This document shows, one piece after another, positions 1-10,764 of a stretch of DNA of 64,000 nucleotides. Source of the DNA: Wurfbainia villosa. Taxonomy: Eukaryota; Streptophyta; Magnoliopsida; Zingiberales; Zingiberaceae. How positions within the stretch are numbered: the first letter of the stretch is position 1; every line of letters starts with the position of its first letter. A model generated the notes under the pieces. That model worked only from the letters and a program-made list of their open reading frames with translations, had not been told where the DNA came from and ran no database searches. The stretch lies in NCBI GenBank assembly GCA_025175895.1, contig CM045988.1, positions 8,709,647 to 8,773,646 of the forward strand, written 5' to 3'. The translations under genes were made by a program, and so were the position numbers.

Positions 1-1477
1 ACATTGACAAAGTCTATTATAAGTCCAATGATGGTATCAAATCCCAAATTGAACTTACCTAGCTTGATTCATTCATTCCCAGTAGATCTGAAACCAAGTC
101 TTCGGTCGTATAGGAACAATCCCTTACGCAACTCCCTATCATGTAGATACACCCTATAACCATCGTCCAAAGTAACTACATGAATATCATCCCCTCACAA
201 GGGCACCAAATTTGACTCACCTCACTCCGATTCAATCACACCGACCTCCTTGATCCAGTGTAGAACATTGAATCTGCACAATCCAAATTCAATCATCTTA
301 CCATTCCAATTCCACAAACAGGGCCCATAATAAAGCATCTCTCAGATCAAGAATCACTACAAAACACTCCACGCTAAAGAATATGAATCTGACAAAACCA
401 TAGGTTAACACAGAACTTACCCCACATTCGATCCACAACTCTGATCTTCACTGCCACCATGAGCTACCGACTGCAACAAAATCCCCCTCACGATGCCTAC
501 AGAAAGGAAATGGGCAGCAGCTCCCAATTCTCGGTGAAACCAGAAATCTAACCAAATCCATAGATATAGGATTTACCCCAATAGGCAGAACACGATCTGC
601 ACACAATCATCCTCAATGGAAACTGATCGGAAATAGCAAGAGCCCATGCATCAATGGAAACAGCCGATCACGCTCCACAAACTGCCCAAAACACAGATTA
701 ACGCCCAACGATGAATCCACAGGCCTTGCTCCTTCCCCAATCCCCTGTTCACCGGCGAGATTCTGAGTTTTGATCAGAAATTGCATCAAGCAGACAAATC
801 TAAACCAACATCAAGGAAACGACACTCACCTAGCTACCACCGAGATCAGCCGGAGTACAGTCGCTGCCCATCCAATCTCCACAACTCTGTCCAAAACCAC
901 CGATTGAAGCTAAAACGAGGAAATCCATAGCTAGAACCTATATCTCATCTCAAAATAAGAAGGAGATCATCTCTTACCTGGCTACGATGCCAATGGAGCT
1001 GCTCCGGCGTCCCTCATCGTCGGCAGACATCAACGGCAGCTCACTGCTGCGGCGCCAACATGTCGATTCACCAAAGGATTCGCCGAGATCCCCATGCGAG
1101 AACTCACTGACCTTCGGCCGGAGATCATCCAAGTTGGCGGCGCCGTCGACGGCTCTCACCGGGACGCCGACGAGCTGAGGAGATCGACCGACGCGTGCGA
1201 GGCGAAGAACCGAGGCGAAGAAGAGAAGGAGATGGTGAAATCGCGATGCGTTCGTTTCGTTCGGCAGGATTTAAATGTCGTTCGACCGATTTGATTAAAC
1301 CAACCCAATCCAATTTGATTCAACCCTTAACCCAAGTCAAACCAATCAGCCCAAGCCCAATTTCAGCCCAACAAGATAATTAACCCCAATTAGCCCATTT
1401 CCAGCCCAATTAACCCACTAATTAAATCCAAATTAATTAAAGGGTTAATCCAACTTTTTTTTTTTCCGTATTTTACA
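1..1477 (-). mobile_element. Partial LTR of a gypsy-type element (Gypsy C)
   Basis: Read on the minus strand, the sequence starts at 1477 with TGTAAAATACGG followed by a run of A. This closely resembles the starts of the Gypsy A LTR at 7629 (TGTTAAATACTG plus A run) and of the LTR at 63150 (TGTAAAATACTCGG plus A run). An AT-rich opening is followed by a GC-rich leader (about 970-1260) and a splice-donor-like CCAGGTAAGAG (boundary near 977/978), the same layout as the other two LTRs. It continues past the left edge, so neither its inner end nor its body can be seen. It interrupts the last exon of the CACTA transposase; bases 1478-1482 (AAAAC) are the expected target duplication, with the partner off-window. 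Short open frames in both strands of the GC-rich leader look like chance. The family assignment rests on LTR resemblance only. Confidence 0.7.
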
Positions 1478-2135
1478 AAAACTCTATCAATCCATACTTT
1501 CCAACAAGATCTACCAAGAGGAACATGATGCACTTTTACTTTTGGATCTGTGGATGCAATCCGACCTTCTGCAACAACACCATCAATAGACCAATGAAGC
1601 AACTGACATTTAGTATTAGCAGAGATATCTCCACAACTCACATTCTTCAGTTTTGCCTGTATAACAATAAAAGATTGTTAATATTACCAAGAACATTTTT
1701 ATAACAAAACATGATATTAGTAAAAAAGAAAGTAAAACAGAGAGAGAAAAAACTCATTTACCAAATGTACTAAATTCACTAAAGATAAACGGTAAAACAT
1801 TAACAGAAAAAAATGGCATAATCAGAAGACAAAAAAACATCCTTAACCCAAGTACATTTTTTTTCAAACGAAGGATAAACCTATTATTTCTTATCATTGT
1901 AATATCATCGTAACATGGTTAAGGATGATCTTTGTAACATAAGCATTAAAGGTATTAAACATATTTTGCTTCAGAAGAGATAAAGAAATTTGAAAATAGA
2001 AACAACATCATGGTTCAAAACATTGCAAAATTCTAAGAAAGTTCCTTGATGGTGAGCCAGCCTTTAAAGCATCCTAGAACTTGCACATGCTAGTTGATTA
2101 TGCAATTGTTGAAACCTCTCCTCTTCTTGCATCAG

Positions 2136-2632
2136 ATAGGATATCTTGAATATTGTAAGAAACGTGGTTTCACCAGTTGCTATATTTGGGCTTGTCCTCC
2201 TCTTAAGGGGGAAGACTATATCCTTTATTACCACCTTGAGATTCAGAAGACTCCAAAATCTGACAAACTACGTGAATGGTACGGTTCAAAGCTTTGTAAT
2301 ATAAATTTATGTTTTCAATATTGTATTGTTTGACATAATCTTAATGCATCATTCACTATGTCTTATTAGGTATCTAGCAATGCTTCGGAAAGATAAAAAA
2401 GAGAATGTGGTTGTTGATGTCACTAATTTATATGATCATTTCTTTGTAAATATTGGGGAGTGCAAGGCTAAGGTTACAGCAGCTCGTCTCCCTTATTTTG
2501 ATGGAGACTACTTGGCACAGTCAGTGAGAGGATATGATCAATCAACTTTGTCTAGAAGATGATAGTAGGAAGCAACAAAAGAAAGGGAAAACTAAAATTA
2601 CCATATCCAAAAGGCTTCAATCAGAATTTTAG
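2136..2632 (+). pseudogene. Captured fragment of a plant HAC (p300/CBP-like) histone acetyltransferase gene
   Basis: Exon 2136-2278 encodes a stretch with GYLEYCKKRGFTSCYIWACP and KGEDYILYYHLEIQKTPKS, diagnostic of the KAT11 catalytic region of plant HAC proteins. An intron of 91 bases follows (2279-2369, GT...AG). The second exon, from 2370, continues with LAMLRKDKKENVVVDVTNLY and GECKAKVTAARLPYFDGDY. It then needs one frame change near 2512, meets an in-frame TGA, and goes on with EDMINQL and a KQQKKGKTK tail before a TAG at 2630-2632. An acceptor-like CATCAG precedes 2136. Because the intron is retained, the piece was copied from genomic DNA and not from mRNA. Upstream and downstream HAC domains (bromodomain-like, TAZ, ZZ, rest of KAT11) were not seen. 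It lies antisense in the last intron of the CACTA transposase and cannot make an active enzyme. Confidence 0.85.
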
Positions 2633-3409
2633 AAGAGTATGTCTAGAAAACTATATGTTATATCTCTTGGTAACCCCTACAAATGTTAAGTATCACTAAT
2701 ACCATTCATCACATAGGTGCAACTGTCATTTATTCAATTTTTATTTGACTAAGGTCCTAGTGTTTCAATTAAAATTTTATGAATAGAATTAATATATAAA
2801 CAATTGACATAGGGGAAGAAACAAGGAAAGGAAACTTTTTGTCATGACATGCTCCTGCTATGATTTGACTAACCCTGATGACAAACATCCATGGCTGATT
2901 CAAGAAAATCAGACATCACCAGGGACCTCATGATGTATCTTGGAAACAATTTTCACTGTCCTATATTAGATTAGCCTATATCCAATTGATATGGCCTTTT
3001 CACGGAATTCAAAAAGTAGGTTTAGTGCTAGATAGACTGAAAAAACTACATGACATATTAAAGTTACCAAATGTATGCTCAGCACACAACCTTCACTGTA
3101 ATGACAACAAAGTCTCTTGTTGACGAGGGATATAATGTTGATTGTAACCATATTCTCTTTTCGTTTAATATTGATCTATTGGTTGGATACACCACTCAAT
3201 TGTTTTTTCCTATACGTATTTTTTTGAAGAATTGCTTAATGATGCAATATATACCATTCTCACCAGCATCTAGACATTGATTATCATCAAAAAGTAAATA
3301 TTGCAAAAACAAAAGTAAATATTCAGTGTTCACAAGAATATAAAGCATTAGAAACAAAGATTCTATCTTATAAGAGAAACCACAACATTCATTATGTCAA
3401 TATAGTTAC
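2633..3409. other. CACTA intron sequence, no gene recognised
   Basis: AT-rich sequence between the HAC fragment and the penultimate transposase exon. Short open frames on both strands (about 60-70 codons) have no recognisable motif. I could not tell whether any of it is further captured HAC intron or exon. Confidence 0.4.
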
Positions 3410-5095
3410 CTGAGTTGTACCATTGCCACTCTTTGTTGTACCATTGACATCACTACTGCCACTAATATAATTCCTAATATTGTTATCAATGCCACCGCTA
3501 GCAACCTAATTTTACAAACAAATTGGGTCAAATAATGTCATCATAATATAATTTCACTAATAAGAACATAAAAAATGGAATTAATTAAACCAAAATATAA
3601 TTACTAACCTGTTCATGTTCATTTTGTTGCCTCATATTTTGAAAAATCATGAGCCTCATTTCTTGCATTTCTTGTTGAAGATTATGCACTATATTTTCAA
3701 GTTGCTTAACAGTTCTATTTTGTTGCACAGAAGCTCCAACCTTTGATGGTACAACTCCAAAGCCCATTCCTCGCACTCTACCTCGAGTTTCTTTGCCAAA
3801 TACAAGACTAATTGCATCATCAGCAATGTTAGTTGTGTTTAAAGATTCAGATGAACATTCTTCTATTTTTTTCTGCAAATATCAAGATAAAACTTTTGTA
3901 GAATAAGAAATTTAGGTAGTGGTGTTATTGATATGAACACTTTTAGAAATAATAACTAGAGATAGTCTTATTACTATTTTCTCTTCAACCACTTGACTAA
4001 TAGACTGTCCATTTGTCTTCGTGTGACCTTCAATCCAAACTTTTGATCTTGTAATTGGTGTATCTACAGGACTTGCTTTTTCCTTAAATATGAGACATAT
4101 ATAAATATATTTAAAAAACCCGATAGGGACAAATAATATAGTTAATAAGTGTATCTATAACAATAATAATGCGTACCATCAAGCTAGCCAAACGAGCATA
4201 ACCTCTTCGGCTCATAGTGTGAATATGGTCTTGATTTTCCCTCATAGTTCTGAATTTTGCACTCTTTTGCTAAGAATAAAACACAGAAAATTTAGTTAAA
4301 GAAAATCACTATCAATAGCCTCTTATCAATAGTTTCCAACCTGAGAATGCATGTCCCTTATACAAACTCTTAAAAAAAAACAAAGAAAGCCAAGAAATAA
4401 TGAAACTGAATTAATGTCAGAGTTTTTTTAATATAACAAAATTCATTACAAATAAGAATTTGTAATTAATACTTACTTGAAATTCAGGTGATAATGTCCT
4501 CTTTACAAACAATTCCCATTGTTATTGATCCATAAATTCAGGCTTCAAAAGATTAAGATTTCGCGAAGCAACTTGACCAGTATTAGCTTCTCGTACAAGT
4601 ATTTGCAATTTGGACTTTCTATCACGCCACAACTTAGCTAACTTTTGAAATATTATTTTCTTTTCACACTCTTCAACATTATAATTCATCTATACATAAA
4701 AGAGCACAAAATTATGTCTACTTTTTTTTACTTAGAATCATACTTGATAAATTCAGTGAATCAAAACATTACCTGAAGACAATTCCACATTCTATTCTTC
4801 ACTTCTTCGTCTACATCATTCCATCCATCTAATGTATATGGCACGAATTCCTTTACCATGCAACCTAAAAAAGAAGCGTACTTCACAGAATTATCCCCAA
4901 TCGGTTGTCCAAACTCATTACGCTCTAGCACTTTGGGCTTTAGTTGACCACTAGCTTCAACTTTGATGGACCCCGTCCCTTTTTCTTATGAATTTTGTCG
5001 CCATCAATTGTCTCTTTACTATGCAAATCTTGTGATGAATTAGGTGAAGTATTAGAGTCCACTCGATAGTCTCTTATCAATAGTTTCCTACAAAA

Positions 5096-5834
5096 TAGCA
5101 TAAACAGATTGAAATGTATAAGTATGCTTGATTAAAGTAAAACAAGATTTTAGAACAGGATACAATATCACCTGAATTTCATCTACAAATGCTTTACTGT
5201 GTTTTCCCCCATTTTCTCTCCTTTTGAATGCTATATAATTACCTGCTTATAAACAATATGACATGATACATCTAGCATACAACTCAATCATAATTTTCAA
5301 TACCGCTACCAATGTCACCACTAGCAACCTAATTTTACAAACAAATTAATTATTGATTAAGATATGTATACAACTCAATCATTCAACAGATTAATACAAT
5401 AGAACATAATATTAAGAAAGATTTTCAAAGTATGCTGCAAAGAAGGATATAAGATTACTCCAAAAAAGATAGAAGATCACTCCAAGTGCTGAAACAACAT
5501 TGTCATATACCATTATGCATCAGATATTCAAGTGGTGCTGAAAAAATATGATGCTGGAATTTTTCCAGCACCACCACGTGCTGGAAAAAATTCCAGCACC
5601 ACAAAATGTGATGCTGGAATTAGGCATGGAGTTGAGAGGGCAAAAGAGCATGGAATCAGGATATGTCAACTCCCTAATAACCTAAACGAAGGAATTAATA
5701 GACTTAAAATCATCAAATATCACTTAAGGAGATATTTACAAACCAATGCCTTTAGTTCTTACTGAAGCTGAATCCTAAGACTTCTTACAAACCAATGCCT
5801 TTAGTTCTATTTGGATGATGATTCACTTCAATTT
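5096..5834. other. CACTA interior between transposase and AMP deaminase fragment
   Basis: AT-rich filler with a hairpin cluster at 5552-5598. A 77-codon plus-strand frame at 5532-5765 spans the hairpins and matches nothing I know. A short repeat, ACAAACCAATGCCTTTAGTT, occurs at about 5737 and again at about 5788, suggesting a small local duplication just upstream of the captured exon. Confidence 0.4.
5552..5598. repeat. Paired perfect hairpins (TGCTGGAA/TTCCAGCA)
   Basis: Bases 5552-5570 form a perfect inverted repeat (TGCTGGAA, 3-base loop, TTCCAGCA). Bases 5579-5598 form a second one with an A-rich loop. A further half site, TGCTGGAATTA, begins near 5611. The two hairpins also pair with each other around CACCACGTG. 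Their role is unknown; they may be the scar or end of a small inverted-repeat element. Confidence 0.6.
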
Positions 5835-6233
5835 TTGACTCGAAGAAAGGAAAGACTTTTCCTGCGTGATGATACAACCTTTTTTACGGACTTGCACTAT
5901 ATCCTTCGAGTTCTTGCAGTTGGAAATATCAGAACATTATGCCATCAGCGTCTAGACCTTCTTGAACAGGTATCACAACCATATTGAGATCTACCTGAAA
6001 AGGTACTTGATTGCCGGATGTCAAGTTTACTTTCTTGCTGTCTATTTTAATAAAATTTCTTCGCCAGAAATTTAATCTCCATTTGATGCTCAATGCGGAT
6101 AGAGAATTTCTTGCTCAGAAAAGTGCTCCCCATCGTGATTTTTACAATGTCAGGAAAGTTGACACTCATGTTCATCACTCAGCATGTATGAACCAGAAGC
6201 ATCTATTGAGATTCATTAAATCAAAGCTAAAAT
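5835..6233 (+). pseudogene. Captured fragment of a plant AMP deaminase gene
   Basis: Two adjacent exons survive. The first (about 5835-5969) encodes TTFFTDLHYILRVLAVGNIR followed by TLCHQRLDLLEQ. The intron is 5970-6067 (GT...AG). The second exon, from 6068, encodes KFNLHLMLNADREFLAQKSA, PHRDFYNVRKVDTHVHHSAC and MNQKHLLRFIKSKLK. The join LLEQ|KFNLHLMLNADREF is that of plant AMP deaminase, the enzyme that turns AMP into IMP. VDTHVHHSAC includes the metal-binding HxH of the amidohydrolase fold. Homology stops near 6233 without a splice site, so the rest of the catalytic domain is missing. The first exon needs a frame change near 5862. As with the HAC piece, the intron is retained and the fragment is antisense to the CACTA transposase. 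It is not functional as an enzyme. Confidence 0.85.
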
Positions 6234-6480
6234 TACACGAAACTGAGGCGAAGAGCGTAAGAAGTCAAGAATCAAAGAAGAAGAGATGCACTCGCCGATG
6301 AGGAGATGCACTCACCGACGAGAAGCGACGGTGACGCTTGGAGAGGGTGGGCGATGAGATGTTCGTCGGGCGCGAGAAGAAGTGGAAGCGACAGCGACGC
6401 GAGCGAGAAGAAGCGCGCAGAATAGGGATTTGGGGAGAAAAAATTCGTTGGCTTAACTTTATTAAACCTAATATAACCAC
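6234..6480 (-). promoter_or_regulatory. GC-rich segment, possible promoter/5' leader of the CACTA transcript
   Basis: A GC-rich island in an AT-rich element, just inside the right subterminal region. Read on the minus strand it has the look of a plant 5' leader: pyrimidine-rich with CGTCGCTTCC-type triplets, then CGTCGGTGAGTGC, a good splice-donor context near 6317. The transposase pseudogene lies downstream on the same strand. CACTA elements are usually transcribed from near one terminus. No transcript evidence is available. Confidence 0.35.
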
Positions 6481-6599
6481 AGTTCATATTATATATAAAA
6501 TATATTAATTAAGTATATGTATTATGAAATTAATTAAATGATATTACGGAATTAATTAAACAACGTATAAACCTAATACAAGCACCATTGATAAAATAT

Positions 6600-6630
<31 letters not shown>

Positions 6631-6960
6631 AAAAATTATATTTTTAACGACGTACAATATTATACGCTGCGAATAAATATATATTTAACAGCATACATTA
6701 ATGCGCGCTGCGATTAGTAGACTTTTAACATCATACATTCATGTGTGCTGCGAATAGTTGTCTTTTAACAGCATATATTAATGCGCGCTGTGATTAGTAG
6801 GCTTTTAACGGCATACCTTTTAATGTACGCTGCTATTTGAAAAAATACACTACTATCCGCAGCACACTTTATTAGGCGCGCTGTCAAAACTATTATTAAC
6901 AGCACGCTGTATATATGCGCTGTTAATGACGTACTGCGAAAAATCATATTTGTTGTAGTG
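6481..6960. repeat. CACTA right subterminal repeats and terminus
   Basis: Repeated units TTTTAACAGCATAC and GCGCGCTGTGATTAGTAG recur, some inverted, and end in the terminal TTGTAGTG at 6953-6960. In this superfamily such arrays bind the transposase. A (TA)n microsatellite lies at about 6599-6622. Short frames such as the 71-codon minus-strand one across the array are not genes. Confidence 0.8.
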
Positions 6961-7628
6961 AGTATTGCTGAAGATTGCAATAGGTTCTATATGTTGCAGA
7001 TGTATAGGATTGTATCCGGAAAATAGTAAGTATTGAAACGTTCTCCGTGGTGGAACGTCATGTGGAACTTAGTTGATTTGGAAGTCTGGTGTTCAGTGTG
7101 TCAACTGGTAAAGGTGGAATGCTAATAATCAGCAAGGTTCTGTACCAAGAGGGAAGTGGGAGCCTAGTATGATGGACCGTGTTGGGAGATTATTTGGAAT
7201 TCAGAAAGGACTTAGTATGATTAGCTAAGTCCGCTCATTTTCATCCGATCCATACGATGAGTTTGTTGGATCGCTGGATAGGTTATACTGTGGAGATTGC
7301 CAGTTCATGGAGTATCTGTGAGTATCGTATGCGATAGCGATTCAGAATTTACCTTAGGATTATGGCATAGTCTTTTACAGGTCACGGATATCGAGCTCCA
7401 CTCTGGTACAACTAGGTACTTATTATAGGTGGTCAAAATGAAGATACTATTCATACTTTGGAAGGGCTGCAAGAAGCAAGTGTGATTTAATGTTAAGGGA
7501 TATCAGTAACCCCACTTAGTCACTTGAGGAGTGACTTGTCTCATGATGCTTGAGATGATTGTTGGGACATCTCGTACTAATATACGAGTAGGAAATTTGG
7601 GGACCAAATTTTTATTAGTGGGGGAGAA
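6961..7628 (+). mobile_element. 3' end of the internal region of an upstream Gypsy A copy
   Basis: These 668 bases match 14515-15172, the 3' end of the Gypsy A internal region, with only scattered differences. They include the terminal purine-rich tract TTAGTGGGGGAGAA directly before the LTR. No LTR lies to the left; the CACTA insertion starts there instead, so the rest of this upstream copy should lie beyond the left edge. Together with 7629-18312 this gives an internal-LTR-internal-LTR order, i.e. a tandem or recombined pair sharing one LTR. Confidence 0.85.
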
Positions 7629-10600
7629 TGTTAAATACTGAAAAAAATTAAAATATTAAATTAAATGGCCAAAGAGTTAAGGAAAATAATCCTGGAAATT
7701 TTTCGGGATTTTTTAGGAATTTTTCTGGATTTAAATGGAGGTCGTACGAGATAATCACGGGGATAGGGAAAACAGGTTGTTAAAGGGGCTTGTTTAGATA
7801 AGTAAATGGGATAAATTAAGTCTAGGTTTTCTATATTTTTCTTTTTCTATATTTTTCCCCCGTCACGACCTTTTCCTCAGCCTCGTGACGGTTTCTTCAC
7901 ATGACGCATCTTCTCCGCTGATTTCTCGCTAAGGCCATTGTCCAAATGACGCGCGCTGACAGATGGCTCGCCGTCCTCGCCTTGGACCGCCGTGAGACGC
8001 CCCTCTTCTTCCCCGAGAGCCGACGCTCACCTTCCCGGTGCTCAGGGCCCGCTGACTTCTCTTCCTCGCCGTGACCTCTAGGTTTCCCTCCTCCGCACCT
8101 CAGCGATGTCGACGATTCCTTCCGGTAGGAGTTCCTGTAGGAGGGGAAGACTGTTTATTGGGCTCCGACAAGCGTCCTCGACCTTGGAGCTAGGTATCGG
8201 CAGGGGTTTCATGCGGGCGGATTAGGAGCGGCCCTGGCCGATCATCGCCGGAGCTAGGTAAGGTATGATCGGACTCCTAGCCATGGTTTCTATCTATTAA
8301 CTGATCTGTTGACTTGTGGCAATAAGGAGGGAGCGCTGGGCTGAGCAGTCGTGAGGGGTTGGGAGGGTTGTTGATGTAGACTGCTCTGCTGGTGGTCATC
8401 GGAGAGAGGGAAGCGATAGTTTTCGGCAGACTGAGCAATTGGGGAGGTTCCAATCGCAGGTATATCTCGAGCTATCTCTTGTTGGCATGCTGTGTGGTTT
8501 TGTTTCAGGCCATATAGGGCTATGGAGATGGGTCAGGCAGAGGATTTTAAATAGGATGTATTAGGTCTTGAGTTGTGTATTCGGTGGGTTATGGAATGCG
8601 CTGGGTGATGCTCTGTTCTTGATTGTGAATGGGCAAGGATGTTATTAGAGCTGTTATATATTATGATTTCTAGAAGGTGATCCGAATAGGGAGTGCTTGC
8701 AAAACAATCTGATTGGACCAGATTTATGGTCAATTTGGGCTGATTATAGTGTTTGAGGCGGCTGTGATTGAAGTTTGTTGTGGGTTGAGAGGGCTATACG
8801 AGTCCATTTGGGTGATGTTAGCTGTGCAGGGTTAGGTGTAGGAGTTTTGTGCAAGATTTAGGCTCGATTTGGGGAAAGGATTGGTTGTTGGCGGGATTCT
8901 AGGGGCCGGTAAACATGATTTGATTGTGTTATTCGGTTAATTGTAATTATGTATGGAGGATTGATTAGGTTGAATGGAATAATTAAATCAATCTAGTGGA
9001 TCGGATATGAGGTCGATGTAGGATTCAATTCGATCATTTGTTGTGAGATGGATAATATTTTCATAAGATGAATATTGATCATGGTGAGATTAATTGCAAG
9101 GATATGTTCTTGGATGAGGAGTTAATCACGATTTGTGACCTAGGGGTTGAGGATCTACTTGGGGATACATAGTAGTAATTTAGCACGTTGTCGTGTGCTT
9201 GAATTTGATGGATTTACTTTGGATTAATTGGTTATGGAAGGAATCGATTAAATATTCGATTTGTCAGTGAATGATATTTTGTGCTTAATAATAGTTATGC
9301 GTTATGCAAGTTTCGGTCACGAGGCAGGATCACGGTCGTGACGATATGGTTCTCATTGCGGATATTTGGCCGGCGGGTATTTTGACTTATCTTTTAGATA
9401 TAGTCATTGTTGATATGCTAGTTAGGATATCTTACAATAATTTTTCATGTTTATATGCCTAGTATGCTTTTGGTGTCTACTTGATACATGCATGTGATAG
9501 GATATGATTATATCTCCCTGTTTGACTTGGATCATAGTTATTTGGATTATGGATATGTACATATTGATTGTACATATTATTCGGATAGGTATTTTGAGTA
9601 GGATTTACATGCTTTAGTATCATGCACCATTTTTCCATGATTGCATGCTGGCTGGACGGGGTTCCATTATTGTTGAGCCCGTAGCTAGTTACATGGCCTG
9701 CACATACTGCCACTCATGGGTTAGTGGTACATCAGGAGGGTGTGTGCAGTTTCTCTGTCAGGCTCCGCTGGTCCGCTCATGGGTAGCGATGAGGCAGCGT
9801 GGTAGCGGGCAGGGATCCCTCCTCTGGTCTATGACACCGGGAGATGAGAGCTTAGCTCCCCCACTATTTTTGGGGCAAAAGGATAGGTGTACTCCGACAG
9901 CATCCTATCCACTCGGTCACTCAGGAGCAGTGATGACAGAGTGCACAGTTGTCATAGCCCTACCCACTCGGCTTCACCATCGCGTGTGAGGCGGCTGACT
10001 GGCGTCAGGGGTGACCATGTCATTGGCACGACATGTATTTTGCATGGATAGCATTTGTATTGTGTTTGCTGCATTTTTATTGCTGCCTTCGATGTGCATA
10101 TGATTGACATGCATACAGGATACATATTTATATATATGGTGATGACTTTATTACTTCTAGTCAGGCACATGCTCCTATATCAGGGTAGGAGGTTCAGGTG
10201 AGTACAGTCCTTTTGTATTTATTTCTTGCTTACCCTATTGGTGAGACTGTACTGGCATGATTTTTATTGTTAGATATATCTTACTTGCATATCGACTATA
10301 CCCACTGAGTTCTTTGAACTTACCCCGTTGATTTATATCTATTTCAGGATGAAGCTGTCAGGAGAGTCCAGCTGCCAAACCCCTTCGTCGTGGAAGTTTT
10401 TATTTGGTTATTTATTTTACGGATTTGGATTTTTATGTTTAGGACTGGAGTTGAATTATGTATTCGTGGATTTTTGGTGTCCTTATGGACCTCTATTCGG
10501 AGTTTTTGTTCTGGATTGGATTTCAGTTGAGTATTCCTGCCCAGATGGCAGAAGGGGTAGGTTTATATGTGATATACTTTTGGTTAGGTCATTTGTTTGT

Positions 10601-10764
10601 TGGCCTGAGGCCTAATTATTACACTGCGTGTGTTGTTTGGATTCCGGTCATGTTGACCGATGTATAGCGACCATGTAGGCCTTGTATGTAAATTGGCATT
10701 GTCACCCGTACAGGGGAGATGCTGCCGGATTTTCGTCTGGCGGGGACTCCATCGGGGCGTGACA
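7629..10764 (+). mobile_element. Gypsy A left (shared) LTR
   Basis: A 3.1-kb LTR starting TGTTAAATACTG and ending GGGCGTGACA. It is followed by a primer binding site and preceded by a polypurine tract. It is repeated at 15173-18312 with sparse, mostly transitional differences (3 in the 60 bases from 8701, by eye). It holds a GC-rich leader (about 7860-8260) ending in a splice-donor-like GCTAGGTAAGG near 8264. Several frames of 70-118 codons are open in both LTR copies only because the copies are near-identical; none shows a known motif. Confidence 0.9.

Larger units (their letters stand above)
1478..5095 (-). pseudogene. CACTA-encoded Transposase_24 (Ptta/En/Spm-like) protein, decayed
   Basis: At least seven exons can be placed on the minus strand: about 5095-4773, 4689-4477, 4269-4177, 4082-3975, 3872-3609, 3505-3410 and 1656-1478. 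Their visible boundaries carry GT donors and AG acceptors. Family-typical motifs include GQPIGDNSVKYASFLG in the first exon, SRRGYARLASLM in the third, GKETRGRVRGMGFG followed by a glutamine-rich coiled coil in the fifth, and AEGRIASTDPK plus HHVPLGRSCWKVWID in the last. Plant CACTA elements carry such a protein as an accessory transposition factor. Lesions include a frameshift in the first exon near 4980, an in-frame TAA in the second exon, and loss of the C-terminus to the LTR inserted at 1477. The last intron (1657-3409) is long because it holds the HAC fragment in antisense orientation. The true first exon and start codon were not identified. Confidence 0.75.
1478..6960 (-). mobile_element. 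CACTA (En/Spm) transposon, right part, carrying captured gene fragments
   Basis: The right terminus at 6960 reads TTGTTGTAGTG, i.e. CACTACAACAA on the minus strand, the hallmark CACTA end. It is preceded by several hundred bases of subterminal repeats alternating TTTTAACAGCATAC and GCGCGCTG-like units in both orientations. The element contains a minus-strand Transposase_24-type pseudogene (1478-5095) and plus-strand fragments of a histone acetyltransferase gene (2136-2632) and an AMP deaminase gene (5835-6233). The next bases, AGT (6961-6963), are the expected 3-bp target duplication. Downstream sequence matches Gypsy A internal sequence from 14515 on, so the CACTA inserted into a Gypsy A copy. 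The left terminus is not in the window, because the element is interrupted by the LTR at 1-1477. Confidence 0.85.

Noticed and set aside
355..366. CACTACAAAACA as the left end of the CACTA element
   Set aside because: After CACTACAA it does not match the right terminus (CACTACAACAAATATG), and it lies inside the Gypsy C LTR that interrupts the CACTA.
5532..5765. 77-codon protein in the CACTA interior
   Set aside because: It spans the inverted-repeat hairpins and has no recognisable motif or promoter.
9645..10667. Open frames of 69-118 codons conserved between 9645-10667 and 17181-18215
   Set aside because: Their conservation is explained by the two LTR copies; no motif is present and changes fall freely on codon positions.
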